Origin: an uncultured Clostridia bacterium
GTDB lineage: Bacteria; Bacillota; Clostridia; Saccharofermentanales; Saccharofermentanaceae
Assembly (NCBI GenBank): GCA_946187935.1
Contig: CAMHSJ010000004.1
Coordinates: 47,537 to 111,536, forward strand
DNA: 64,000 bases
Direction of reading: 5' to 3'
Shown here: one piece after another, positions 18,305 through 27,110 of the stretch
Layout of the letters: each line of letters begins with the position of its first letter
How positions within the stretch are numbered: the stretch's first letter is position 1
Position numbers and translations under genes: made by a program
Notes under the pieces: model-generated
What the model saw: the letters and a program-made list of their open reading frames with translations, nothing else
Database searches by the model: none
Told to the model about the DNA's origin: nothing

Positions 18305-19516
18305 TCAGGACTCTTTGCCCTTGGCCTCAGGTTCTTTCATGAGGCGCTCAAGAACAGCTGAAACATAAGACAGGAACTTCTTGTCGATCTCGAAGACTTT
18401 GATGATCTGGGCGATGATGATGGCAAGCGCAGGTCCTAAGAGGAAACCGCCGAGGCCCCAGATAGCTACACCTGCTGCCATTGAGATGAGGGTGATGAGA
18501 GGGTGCATCTGCATGGACTTTCCGAGGATCGGAGGCTCAATTACTCTTCTGATAACTGTCATTATCGCAAGACCGCCGATGATGACTACGGCTCCTATAT
18601 AGTTGCCGTTAGCGATGCAGTAGACTGCGACAGGGAGCATGACGACTGATGCGCCCAAAACGGGGAGGAAGTCGATAACGCCTGTCAGGAGTCCGAGGAT
18701 TATGGAGAGCTCCGGGATGCCTGCAAATGCGAATACGACCGCAGATTCTGCTGAGGTGATGATGAGCAGAGCGAAGTAACCGCCCAGTACTCTGAAGAGC
18801 ATTACAAACAGGTCGTTGATCAGGCCAAATGCCCTGTTCCTGAACTTTCTGCTGGGAGTGTTCTTTACGTAGAATCTTAGTACCTTAGGGCCGTCGTTAA
18901 TGAAGTAGAAGCCGCTCAAGATGATGCTTACGATAAAGAAGATGACATAAGGAGCATGGTTGAACAGTCCCCAGATCCATGTGATAAGTCCCTGAACGAA
19001 CTGAGGGATCTTGGCAATGATCTGTGTCAGGATGTCGAACGCGCTGGTCTTGGCCTGATCGAGCATCTCTGCTGTCAGGAAGCCGCCGTTGTCGACACTG
19101 AAACGCTCGATGAGCTTGCTTATGTTATCGATGGTAAGAGTGCTCGCGAGTCCTGACAGTCCTTTAAGGAGATTGTTGGCCTGCGACAGAAGGGCAAAGC
19201 ACAAAGCGATGATGAGTATTACGAGCAGGACGTTCAGGATAACGTAGATGACAAGCGCGGTCTTGGTCTTTGTGGACTTCTTCTGCCCGGGCTTAAGCTT
19301 GGAAGGATCGTTTCCGCCGGCGATAGTTTTTGCGATCGGATTAGCCAGAGCAAAGGATGTCTTGGCAAGAAGGAAACCTATGAGGAACGGCACGAGGATT
19401 ACGAACACCTTGGTGCCGAGCCAGCAAAGCACGCCGATGATGGCGACCATCAGGATGAACTTGATCATGGCCATTACTGAAGCTCTGTCGCGCTGATATC
19501 TCTCTATGTCGTTCAT
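18305..19516 (-). CDS. AI-2E family transporter (PF01594-type permease)
   Basis: A 403-residue polytopic protein with about eight membrane helices: a pair near residues 18-55, one near 90-115, and a C-terminal cluster from about 190 to 380. The late LPVLGASVVMLPVA and VIEPPILGKSMQMHP motifs match the AI-2E/YtvI family, whose members include putative autoinducer and Na+/H+ transporters; the substrate is not predictable. The start overlaps the end of the preceding gene as ATGA, making it the last gene of a three-gene leftward operon. Confidence 0.85.
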   Translation of the reverse strand: MNDIERYQRDRASVMAMIKFILMVAIIGVLCWLGTKVFVILVPFLIGFLLAKTSFALANPIAKTIAGGNDPSKLKPGQKKSTKTKTALVIYVILNVLLVILIIALCFALLSQANNLLKGLSGLASTLTIDNISKLIERFSVDNGGFLTAEMLDQAKTSAFDILTQIIAKIPQFVQGLITWIWGLFNHAPYVIFFIVSIILSGFYFINDGPKVLRFYVKNTPSRKFRNRAFGLINDLFVMLFRVLGGYFALLIITSAESAVVFAFAGIPELSIILGLLTGVIDFLPVLGASVVMLPVAVYCIANGNYIGAVVIIGGLAIMTVIRRVIEPPILGKSMQMHPLITLISMAAGVAIWGLGGFLLGPALAIIIAQIIKVFEIDKKFLSYVSAVLERLMKEPEAKGKES

Positions 19517-20523
19517 GGTCTTCTACCTCTGAATATCAGGACCCAGATAACAAGGAGGATAACAAAACCAACAAAGAATGCGAGGTTCAATCCCTTGAAT
19601 ACTCCGGGTGCGGTCTCTTCTCTTCTTGTGCGGTATTCATCGTCGAATGTATCGCCGTAGATGTCGTTGTTGTAAGTGAAGTGGAATTCTCCAAGGACTT
19701 TCATGAAGAAAGCAAAGAGGATAAGCGAGACTGTGATGGCGGGAAGCGCAGAATAGAAGCACGTCATGGGGACATCCTGGTATGTTCTTATTCCCGTGAT
19801 GTCGACTTTGGATACCAGGCCTCCTATGATGATGCCCGTGAGCCTTGATCCGATAAGGCAGAAGACAGGACCCCAGACATTCTCTGTTGTGTACCTGACG
19901 TAGCAAAGCCACCAATATGTTATGAAGATGCCTATGATGCCGATGAAATCAAAAGACATAAAAGCTGCAAGAAGGGGAATGATGATCATTGCGGTCCTGC
20001 GCTCGGAAGGCTTGAACGTTGACCACAAAAGCCCTGTAAACATAAGGCACATACAGAGCGAAGGGACCATGGTGTCTGTCAAAAAGCCAAGTGAAAGCGT
20101 TGCGGGGGTCTCGTTCTCGACAAAGCTGAACAGGTAGGGATAGACGATGCTGTTGCCGAGCCTCATCCAGCCGTAGCAGATGAGATTGTATATGGATGTC
20201 GTAACGAGATAGACGGGGACGCCTGACAAAAGAGCCAGTATGGATGAACCGAAGCCCGTGAACTTGCCTGAGATGTTATCAAGCGTAGCCTTCGACAGGA
20301 ATACGGAAGGGATCGCAAACGCGAACAGCATCAATACGATGGAACTGATCGAAAAGCCGACGAGAGAGGTTGAAGACCAGGGCAGGAAACTGAACAGAGC
20401 AAGAGAGGTCCCGTAGGCAACAGCCGTTCCGAGAGCAGTAAAGAACACTGCATACCCCCAGTTAAGCGGTGTGGGTATCTTAAAGCTCTGCTTGATAAAG
20501 CCAAGGATCGAATCGGAGTCCAT
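19513..20523 (-). CDS. Polytopic membrane protein of unknown function
   Basis: A 336-residue protein with about eight hydrophobic helices and a short polar region near residues 285-310, ending in a helix and an Arg-rich tail (IFRGRRP). I do not recognise a family. It overlaps its neighbours by 1 base upstream and 4 bases downstream, so translation is coupled within the operon that also encodes the prepilin peptidase and the AI-2E-type permease. Confidence 0.7.
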   Translation of the reverse strand: MDSDSILGFIKQSFKIPTPLNWGYAVFFTALGTAVAYGTSLALFSFLPWSSTSLVGFSISSIVLMLFAFAIPSVFLSKATLDNISGKFTGFGSSILALLSGVPVYLVTTSIYNLICYGWMRLGNSIVYPYLFSFVENETPATLSLGFLTDTMVPSLCMCLMFTGLLWSTFKPSERRTAMIIIPLLAAFMSFDFIGIIGIFITYWWLCYVRYTTENVWGPVFCLIGSRLTGIIIGGLVSKVDITGIRTYQDVPMTCFYSALPAITVSLILFAFFMKVLGEFHFTYNNDIYGDTFDDEYRTRREETAPGVFKGLNLAFFVGFVILLVIWVLIFRGRRP

Positions 20524-21410
20524 CAGAACAGTACCCCCAGGATGCTAAGGGATGTTGCCATCTTAGCATAGAAGAAAGGCTCCATTACCGCAAAGACCCC
20601 GCAGCCCAAAGCGAGGAAGGGGCCGAAAGCGAGATAGTCCGGATCATCGGCAAAGTGCATCCTTGCCTTCTTGATCTCGAGAGCGCGTCTCATCTTGCGC
20701 GGATTGGCAGCGTTTTTGATCATCTCCTCTTCTTTCTTAAGTCTTATCTGCTTGCGGATAAGAAGAGGAACCGCAAAGATAAGGGCGGAGAACACTGCGA
20801 CATATGTAAGAACAACAAGGCCATAGCAGCCTGTAATAAGACCGGTAGCTGCAAGAAGCCTCATGTCGCCCTGACCCATTCCGTCTCTTCCCGTAAAGGT
20901 GAGGGTGATAAATCCGATGAGCCAGAGAAGTCCGCCGCCTATAAGGGCGCCCAGGATCTTATTAAGGAGGGGCAGATACCATTTGGCATCTGCGCTGAAC
21001 CATATAGAGCCCTCCGTATAGTCCGAGATTATGGAGAGGATCCCGCAGATGGCAATGTAGATAGAGAACTGGTCAGGAATGATCCTGTTGAGCTTGTCTG
21101 CCATCATGACGAGGACGAGAGCCGGCACGAGCAGGATTATCACTGCTATGTGCAGCGGCTTAAATGAATCGATAAAGGCTGCCTTGGAAAAGACCGCAAA
21201 AGCAACATAGAACAAACAGGAGATCAGGCCTGCGATGAGACCTTCCGGATAGGGACGCATCCTCTTGGATACACGGTAATTGGTATCGGTTTCCTTGACG
21301 CCATAGTCCTGCAGCCAGGATTCCGGAAGCTTTTTGAAGAGAAAAGTAGTTGATGTTCCGCTCAGAGCGCCAAGAAGCACTCCTGTTATTATCAAAACGT
21401 ATAAATTCAT
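20523..21410 (-). CDS. Prepilin peptidase (A24, GxGD-type aspartic protease)
   Basis: A 295-residue membrane protein with about seven helices. The second catalytic motif is clear: GQGD in GMGQGDMRLLAATG near residue 190. The first Asp is probably that of MMADKLNRIIPD near residue 118. The zinc-binding Cys pairs of PilD are absent, as in many Firmicute and archaeal members. The start is the ATG of MNLYVLIITG, with AAAGG upstream. A longer frame extends upstream but is Cys- and Lys-rich, unlike a signal or helix. It probably processes the pseudopilins at 17188 and 24305. Confidence 0.75.
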   Translation of the reverse strand: MNLYVLIITGVLLGALSGTSTTFLFKKLPESWLQDYGVKETDTNYRVSKRMRPYPEGLIAGLISCLFYVAFAVFSKAAFIDSFKPLHIAVIILLVPALVLVMMADKLNRIIPDQFSIYIAICGILSIISDYTEGSIWFSADAKWYLPLLNKILGALIGGGLLWLIGFITLTFTGRDGMGQGDMRLLAATGLITGCYGLVVLTYVAVFSALIFAVPLLIRKQIRLKKEEEMIKNAANPRKMRRALEIKKARMHFADDPDYLAFGPFLALGCGVFAVMEPFFYAKMATSLSILGVLF

Positions 21411-21443
21411 TGATTCTGCCTTTGTATTTAATGTAAGAATTTT

Positions 21444-21449
21444 ATTATA
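21444..21449 (-). promoter_or_regulatory. -10 element for the prepilin peptidase operon
   Basis: A perfect TATAAT on the minus strand about 34 bases upstream of the ATG. No good -35 is present at 16-18 bases, so the promoter is only partly supported. Confidence 0.4.
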
Positions 21450-21525
21450 ACTTGTAAATAAATACAACTTTGGGACAGTGAATGACAACAATTTGTTAAG
21501 ACTGGACAGAAAAGGTCCAAACAAA

Positions 21526-21554
21526 TTGCACCGAGGGGGCTTTATTGATAAAAT
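21526..21554 (+). promoter_or_regulatory. Promoter of glgP
   Basis: TTGCAC, a 17-base spacer and TAAAAT, giving a start near 21561 and a leader of about 54 bases before the ATG. Confidence 0.6.
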
Positions 21555-21614
21555 ACATGCGTTATTTTTAATGAAACCGGCGGTTTTTTCGCCCGGAAAG
21601 ACAAGGAGTAAAGT

Positions 21615-23996
21615 ATGGCAACAATTACTGCAAAGCAACTTGAAGCTATGATGCAGGCACATGTAAAGGCTGAGACAGGTATGTCACTCGAGATGGCTAC
21701 CCCCAGAGATTACTGGACAGCGCTTGCTAAGAGTATTGTTGAGATCATCTCAGACAATTGGATGGCTACAAGGCAGAAGTACAATCAGGGAAGGCAGGCT
21801 CACTATTTCTCAGCCGAGTTCCTTGAAGGTCGTTCAATGCTTAACAATCTCGTAAACCTGGGGATCTACGATCAGGCAAAGGAGGCTCTTGCATCATTCG
21901 GCCTCAACCTCACAGATATCCTGGAGGAAGAGACAGACCCGGCTCTTGGTAACGGCGGTCTCGGAAGACTTGCCGCATGCTTCCTCGATTCCTGCGCTAC
22001 GCAGAACTATCCTGTAACAGGTTACGGTATCCTCTACAGATATGGCCTTTTCAGACAGTCCATAGAGAACGGCTTCCAGCATGAGTATCCTGATTCATGG
22101 ATGGAGCATGGTTATCCTTTCATCGTTGCAAGATATGACCGTAAGGTCAAGATCCACTATCAGGACATGGACGTTTGGGCTATTCCCTGTGATCTTCCTA
22201 TCACAGGTTACGGTACGAAGAACGTCAATCTCTTAAGACTCTGGAAGGCTGAGCCTGCACAGGAGTTCGACTTCAATCTCTTTAATTCACAGAGATTTGA
22301 CGACGCTGTTATCGAGAGAAACAGGGTCCAGGATATCTGGAGAGTCCTCTATCCGAACGACACATCCTACGATGGCAAGGTGCTCCGTGTAAGACAGCAG
22401 TACTTCTTCGTATCAGCATCACTCCAGGACATCATCTACAGATACAAGAAGTATCACGGCGATGATCTCCACGATTTTGCCAAGTACAATTCCATCCAGC
22501 TCAACGATACACACCCTGTAGTCGCTATCCCCGAGCTCATGAGACTCTTAGTCGATGAGAACGGCATCAAGTGGGAAGACGCATGGGAGATCGTTAAGGC
22601 TACATTCGCATACACCAACCACACCATCATGGCTGAGGCACTCGAAAAGTGGGACATCTCCATCTTCCGTTTCCTCTTCCCGAGGATCTACGAGATCATC
22701 GAGGGCATCAACAACCAGTTCCGTGCACAGATGTATGAATCAGGTCTCTATTCCGAGATCATCGACCGTCTCTCTCCTCTGGGTGACGGTAAGATCCACA
22801 TGGCTTGGCTCGCTATCTACGGTTCACACTCCGTAAACGGCGTTGCAGCTCTCCACACTGAGATCTTAAAGAATGAGACACTTAAGGACTGGTATAACAT
22901 CTATCCTGAGAAGTTCTCCAACAAGACAAACGGCGTTACTCCGAGAAGATGGCTCAGATCCTGCGATCCTGAGCTTGCAGCTCTCATCACAGAGCTCCTC
23001 GGCAACGATAAGTGGGTTACAGATCTTGACCGTCTCAAGAAGATCGAGAAGTACAAGGACGACGAGGAGGTAATGAGAAGGTTCATTGCCATCAAGCGCA
23101 ATAACAAGGTCGCTTTCTCCAATTACTTGGAGAGCACCAAGGGCATCAAGCTCAATCCCGATTCCTGCTTCGACGTTCAGATCAAGAGACTTCACGAATA
23201 CAAGAGACAGCTTCTCAATGCTCTTTATGCTCTTAACCTCTACGACAGGATCAAGGAGAATCCGAAGCTCGAGCTTCCTCCTGTTACCATCCTTTTCGCT
23301 GCTAAGGCTGCTCCGGGCTATTTCCGTGCCAAGGCTATCATCAAGTTTATCAACGAGATCGCCAAGCTCATCGATTCCGATCCTGCTATGGAAGGCAGGC
23401 TCAAGGTCGTATTCGTTGAGAACTACAACGTATCCGTAGGTGAGAAGATGTTCCCTGCTGCAGACGTTTCAGAGCAGATCTCCACAGCAGGTCTTGAGGC
23501 TTCCGGTACAGGCAACATGAAGTTCATGATGAACGGTGCTGTTACACTCGGAACGCTTGACGGCGCTAACGTTGAGATCGCAGAGTGCGTAGGCGATGAC
23601 AATGTCTATATCTTCGGATGCAGAGCTCAGGATATGGCTAATACAAAGGCTTACTACAATCCTAAGTGGCAGTACGAGAATATCCCCGGCCTCAGGAAGT
23701 GCCTCGACAGACTGGTCGACGGCTCATTCAACGATGAGGGATCCGGAATGTTCAACGATCTGTTCAACGGACTCATCTACGGCTCCAACTGGCAGCCCGG
23801 TGATCCTTATTATGTACTCGGTGACTTTGACGATTACCGCAAGACACGTGACAGGATGTACATGGATTACAAGGATGAGCTCAAGTGGGCTAAGATGTGC
23901 TGGGTAAACATCTGCAACTCAGGCAAGTTCTCATCAGACAGAACTATAAGAGAGTATGCTGAGGGTATCTGGAATATCGAAGCTAAGAAGATCTGA
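21615..23996 (+). CDS. glgP: Glycogen/maltodextrin phosphorylase
   Basis: A 793-residue GT35 enzyme that releases glucose-1-phosphate from alpha-1,4-glucans using pyridoxal phosphate. The family signature EASGTGNMKFMMNG near residue 635 contains the PLP-binding Lys. The substrate-site segment LGNGGLGRLAACFLDS is near residue 112, and NDTHP (near 296) and KRLHEYKRQ are also present. The length is normal for the bacterial enzyme. AAGGAG precedes the ATG. It is transcribed alone between its own promoter and terminator, so no glg operon is visible. Confidence 0.96.
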   Translation: MATITAKQLEAMMQAHVKAETGMSLEMATPRDYWTALAKSIVEIISDNWMATRQKYNQGRQAHYFSAEFLEGRSMLNNLVNLGIYDQAKEALASFGLNLTDILEEETDPALGNGGLGRLAACFLDSCATQNYPVTGYGILYRYGLFRQSIENGFQHEYPDSWMEHGYPFIVARYDRKVKIHYQDMDVWAIPCDLPITGYGTKNVNLLRLWKAEPAQEFDFNLFNSQRFDDAVIERNRVQDIWRVLYPNDTSYDGKVLRVRQQYFFVSASLQDIIYRYKKYHGDDLHDFAKYNSIQLNDTHPVVAIPELMRLLVDENGIKWEDAWEIVKATFAYTNHTIMAEALEKWDISIFRFLFPRIYEIIEGINNQFRAQMYESGLYSEIIDRLSPLGDGKIHMAWLAIYGSHSVNGVAALHTEILKNETLKDWYNIYPEKFSNKTNGVTPRRWLRSCDPELAALITELLGNDKWVTDLDRLKKIEKYKDDEEVMRRFIAIKRNNKVAFSNYLESTKGIKLNPDSCFDVQIKRLHEYKRQLLNALYALNLYDRIKENPKLELPPVTILFAAKAAPGYFRAKAIIKFINEIAKLIDSDPAMEGRLKVVFVENYNVSVGEKMFPAADVSEQISTAGLEASGTGNMKFMMNGAVTLGTLDGANVEIAECVGDDNVYIFGCRAQDMANTKAYYNPKWQYENIPGLRKCLDRLVDGSFNDEGSGMFNDLFNGLIYGSNWQPGDPYYVLGDFDDYRKTRDRMYMDYKDELKWAKMCWVNICNSGKFSSDRTIREYAEGIWNIEAKKI

Positions 23997-24025
23997 TATA
24001 CAAAAATATAGTTTGTAAATCAAAC

Positions 24026-24065
24026 AAAAACCCGCATTGGCAAATTGACCAAAGCGGGTTTTCTG
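24026..24065 (+). terminator. Intrinsic terminator after glgP
   Basis: AAACCCGC pairs with GCGGGTTT, with a further TTGG/CCAA stem inside, followed by TTTTCTGTTT. From here to 24276 I see no gene; there is only a small AAAAGCG/CGCTTTT hairpin near 24215-24235. Confidence 0.8.
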
Positions 24066-24276
24066 TTTATAGGGTATGCTTAAGCAAATTGTCATAAGAG
24101 ATTGATAATCTGTCTATAAAGGAAAAAAAGCCCCCCTCATTTCTGTTAAATCTTACAATGTCAGGCTTATTGTTAAAATCACGGCTTAGGTTAAGATATG
24201 CATATAAAGAAAAGCGCATATGCCGCTTTTGTTACATTTCAAAACTTGCCAAGTTTAAAAAGTTGTTGTTAAAATA

Positions 24277-24296
24277 CCGCCCCTCATGAGGGGCGG
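24277..24296. terminator. Perfect 20-bp palindrome terminator
   Basis: CCGCCCCTCATGAGGGGCGG is a perfect palindrome just downstream of the leftward prepilin gene. On the minus strand it is followed by TATTTTAAC; on the plus strand by ATTTTTTAT. It could stop transcription in both directions. Confidence 0.7.
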
Positions 24297-24304
24297 ATTT
24301 TTTA

Positions 24305-24514
24305 TCAGTGTTCGTTAAGGTACTTATTGATCTCATCGGTTACAGCTTCGACGGACGCGTTGTGGCTCTCAAGGGAGTAAGCGGCCTGCTTAGCTTTGTT
24401 GATGTATGAACCGATCCCGAGTACCAGCACGGCGGCAAGTATGACGATGATCGCGATTACGAGAACCATCTCCACCAGTGTGAACCCCTTACGTGACTTA
24501 GTGATCTTCTTCAT
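24305..24514 (-). CDS. Small type IV prepilin-like protein
   Basis: A 69-residue protein with a canonical prepilin signal: basic leader MKKITKSRKG, then FTLVEMVLVIAIIVILAAVLV with Gly at -1, Phe at +1 and Glu at +5. The helix continues into a short charged region (YINKAKQAAY) with almost no globular domain, shorter than ComGC. GAGGAGG lies 6 bases upstream of the ATG. It may be a minor pseudopilin or a small pilus subunit. It stands alone, without pilus machinery nearby. Confidence 0.75.
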   Translation of the reverse strand: MKKITKSRKGFTLVEMVLVIAIIVILAAVLVLGIGSYINKAKQAAYSLESHNASVEAVTDEINKYLNEH

Positions 24515-24708
24515 AGCTGCCTCCTCATAAACAGATTTATAGATTAACTATATCACTTTGTCCATATTAATGCCACATTTATTTCACATTTTATTAAAGA
24601 ATTTTTCAAATTTACGAAATTTGTCGCTTTGCCCAAAAAAGCAAAAGAAAAGAGGGCGTTTTGACGTCCTCTTAATCCTTCTTGGCAAAAATTAGAAAAT
24701 AAACCTTT

Positions 24709-24737
24709 TTGATTTGGTCGGGTTCAATGACTATAAT
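24709..24737 (+). promoter_or_regulatory. Promoter of the ChW-repeat protein
   Basis: TTGATT, a 17-base spacer and a perfect TATAAT, about 140 bases before the start codon. The 361-base gap 24515-24875 is A+T-rich and otherwise holds no gene. A second TATAAT near 24832 lacks a good -35. Confidence 0.6.
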
Positions 24738-24875
24738 ATATCGTTATCCCGCAAAACGGTTTTGTTAAAATGTCGGCAGAAATGGGTGAAAATTGTGTGA
24801 ATGGCCATTTAGTATAAATCTAAGTGACACTTATAATTATTAGATCAGATGATAGTATCCCATGGAGGTTTACTT

Positions 24876-27026
24876 ATGAAAACTAAGAGCAGCCGCAGAT
24901 TAGTATCGATTCTATTAGCAGCAGCGTTGATCTCAGGTTTATTTGCCATGCCGGTCAATGCAGCGGGAACCATAACTCTTTCAGGTACCTGCCATGTTCA
25001 GGATTATGGGGATACCAACGGCAGGTGGGATGCCAATACCGGAATACTTACTCTCGGTACCCGTGGGCAGTCCAAGAGAGTTGAAGCTATCACCATCAGT
25101 CTTACGAATAACACCGGCTATGCAGGATCTCTTCAGTACAGGGTCCATGTCCAGAACGACGGCTGGCAGGGATATAAAATGGCAGGTAACGAAGCTGGCA
25201 CAAGGGGCCGGTCACTGAGGCTCGAAGGTATCGAGATGGAGCTCGTTGGCGAACTTGCCAAGCACTATACAGTTGAATACGCGGTTCACATTCAGGACTA
25301 CGGAGATAGTCAGGGCTTTGTTTCCGACGGCGCACTTGCAGGCACCACAGGTGAATCCAAGCGTCTTGAGGAAGTAAAGATCAGGATCGTTCCCAGAGGC
25401 ACGGGTACAACCACATCAGTTAACTACAGAGTACACAGACAGGATTACGGATGGGAATCTAAGTGGGCAGTAAATGGTCAGGAATCAGGTACTACAGGAC
25501 AGTCCAAAAGGCTTGAAGGAATAGAGATCCATCTTACCGGAAACCAGTATACGGGAAGCATCGAATACCATACGCACATACAGAATATCGGTTGGGAACA
25601 GACATGGGCCAAGGATGGTGAGATGAGCGGTACCCAGGGGATGAGTTATCGGCTTGAAGGCATCGAGATAAGGCTTACAGGCGAGGTGGCAAATCACTAC
25701 GACGTATACTACAGAGTCCATGCACAGGATTACGGATGGCTCGGCTGGGCTAAGAACGGCCAGATGAGCGGAACCTCAGGCATGAGCAAGCGCCTTGAGG
25801 CAATTCAGATAGTATTGGTTCAAAGGAACGGATCAGCTCCCGGCAACGTCTCAGGCGTTACGAGTGTGATGAGCCAGCCTGCTGTTATAAACGGCACGCC
25901 GACATATCCTTCAGGTTCTACAGTATCTCCTGTAACAACGCCGTCAACAAATCCCGCGATAACGACAACTGACGAAAATTCTGTTGAATATTCACATCAG
26001 GTTGTCGGGGTTTATGACGGAATCAGTTTTGCTGCAGCCCAAACCTGTATTCCCTATTACGATCAGGTATATACCGATAAAGGCAGCGGTAGTCGCATAA
26101 GCAGAAACGGTATTTCCAGAACAGAGTATTTCGGATTATATGTTTCTGCGGAGATTGATCCGACTGATGTTTATTTCAAGTGTAATGGAGATGAAGGATA
26201 TAGAGATATCGGAAACAATTTTCAACAGTACATTCCTGCTGATGATCCTGTAGTCAATGTCAGCGCAAGTTATTGCGATCAGGAATCAGACGCAAGTTGG
26301 TATTTTAGTCATTTTTCCGAGCAGAGATTTCAGTACATGCGTAGCAATGGATTTGCCGGTTTTCTGTTAATCGCGATTAAATGTAAAGGCTCAGGAGTTC
26401 AAAATCTTGATGTTTTTTACAAAGGTAACAAGGTGACAACAATAAGCTTTGATATACCTCAATCGGATAATTATGTTCTGCCTTACTTCACGGTAATGGA
26501 TATGTATACTGATGTTTCCCAGTATAAATCAGATATGACAGATCTTGAGATGATCAGTGCAGGCTGTTACTGGATAAGATGCCATTCGTACAGTGATTAC
26601 ACCTGCTATGGCTGCCAGACTGTTATGTCTATGATGACTTTGACCAGAGGCAGGATAGGCGTCTATCTATCTTGTGCCAAAACAGTTGACGGAAGAACAG
26701 TAAACGATTACGGTCATTTCTATCCTGTGTGCCCTAAGAACAGAAATGAAAACTGCGGAGGACACCGCATAAGTCTTGTATTAACAGATGCAACACATTA
26801 CGCCTATATCGAAACTCAGGGCTCCGGTATTCCTTCCGGAACAACAGACTTTTCTGTTCCGTGGAATCCGGATAAGGCTTATACCTATGGCCTGCGCGGG
26901 TATGGTTCGATATACGATAATGTTACCTGGCTGCGCGATTATGATACAGTTTATGAGATGATCCTTGGCGATTATGGCGTTGATCTAAAATCATTTGATC
27001 CTTATGACTGTTCAACTTGGTATTGA
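24876..27026 (+). CDS. Secreted ChW-repeat protein with a Cys-rich C-terminal domain
   Basis: A 716-residue exported protein. A signal peptide (about 1-30) ends in the cleavage-like sequence AMPVNAA. Six ChW repeats (clostridial hydrophobic, conserved Trp) of about 45 residues follow to about residue 315; typical parts are VHVQ-D-GW, SGT-GQSKRLE and IEI-L. A Thr/Ser/Pro linker (about 330-370) leads to a C-terminal domain of about 345 residues that I do not recognise. That domain contains several Cys (TCYGCQ near 585, CAKT, CPKN, NCGGH) and a late His (TDATHYAY), an order that could suit a transglutaminase- or papain-like fold. ChW proteins usually act at the cell surface on polymers or hosts. 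GGAGGT precedes the ATG. Confidence 0.75.
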   Translation: MKTKSSRRLVSILLAAALISGLFAMPVNAAGTITLSGTCHVQDYGDTNGRWDANTGILTLGTRGQSKRVEAITISLTNNTGYAGSLQYRVHVQNDGWQGYKMAGNEAGTRGRSLRLEGIEMELVGELAKHYTVEYAVHIQDYGDSQGFVSDGALAGTTGESKRLEEVKIRIVPRGTGTTTSVNYRVHRQDYGWESKWAVNGQESGTTGQSKRLEGIEIHLTGNQYTGSIEYHTHIQNIGWEQTWAKDGEMSGTQGMSYRLEGIEIRLTGEVANHYDVYYRVHAQDYGWLGWAKNGQMSGTSGMSKRLEAIQIVLVQRNGSAPGNVSGVTSVMSQPAVINGTPTYPSGSTVSPVTTPSTNPAITTTDENSVEYSHQVVGVYDGISFAAAQTCIPYYDQVYTDKGSGSRISRNGISRTEYFGLYVSAEIDPTDVYFKCNGDEGYRDIGNNFQQYIPADDPVVNVSASYCDQESDASWYFSHFSEQRFQYMRSNGFAGFLLIAIKCKGSGVQNLDVFYKGNKVTTISFDIPQSDNYVLPYFTVMDMYTDVSQYKSDMTDLEMISAGCYWIRCHSYSDYTCYGCQTVMSMMTLTRGRIGVYLSCAKTVDGRTVNDYGHFYPVCPKNRNENCGGHRISLVLTDATHYAYIETQGSGIPSGTTDFSVPWNPDKAYTYGLRGYGSIYDNVTWLRDYDTVYEMILGDYGVDLKSFDPYDCSTWY

Positions 27027-27041
27027 CAGTAAGTCTTTTTA

Positions 27042-27071
27042 TTGACTGCCTGATTGATATTAATGTAATAT
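27042..27071 (+). promoter_or_regulatory. Promoter of the zinc-ribbon membrane protein
   Basis: TTGACT, an 18-base spacer and TAATAT, about 40 bases before the start codon. Confidence 0.5.
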
Positions 27072-27110
27072 CTACTCTATGGAATAAAATTTATTTTAGG
27101 AGGGGTAGAT

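Noticed and set aside
20655..21167. A 170-residue open frame on the plus strand
   Set aside because: It is antisense to the prepilin peptidase gene, has no ribosome binding site and encodes a His/Lys/Asp-rich sequence with no domain. The minus-strand gene has the catalytic motif.
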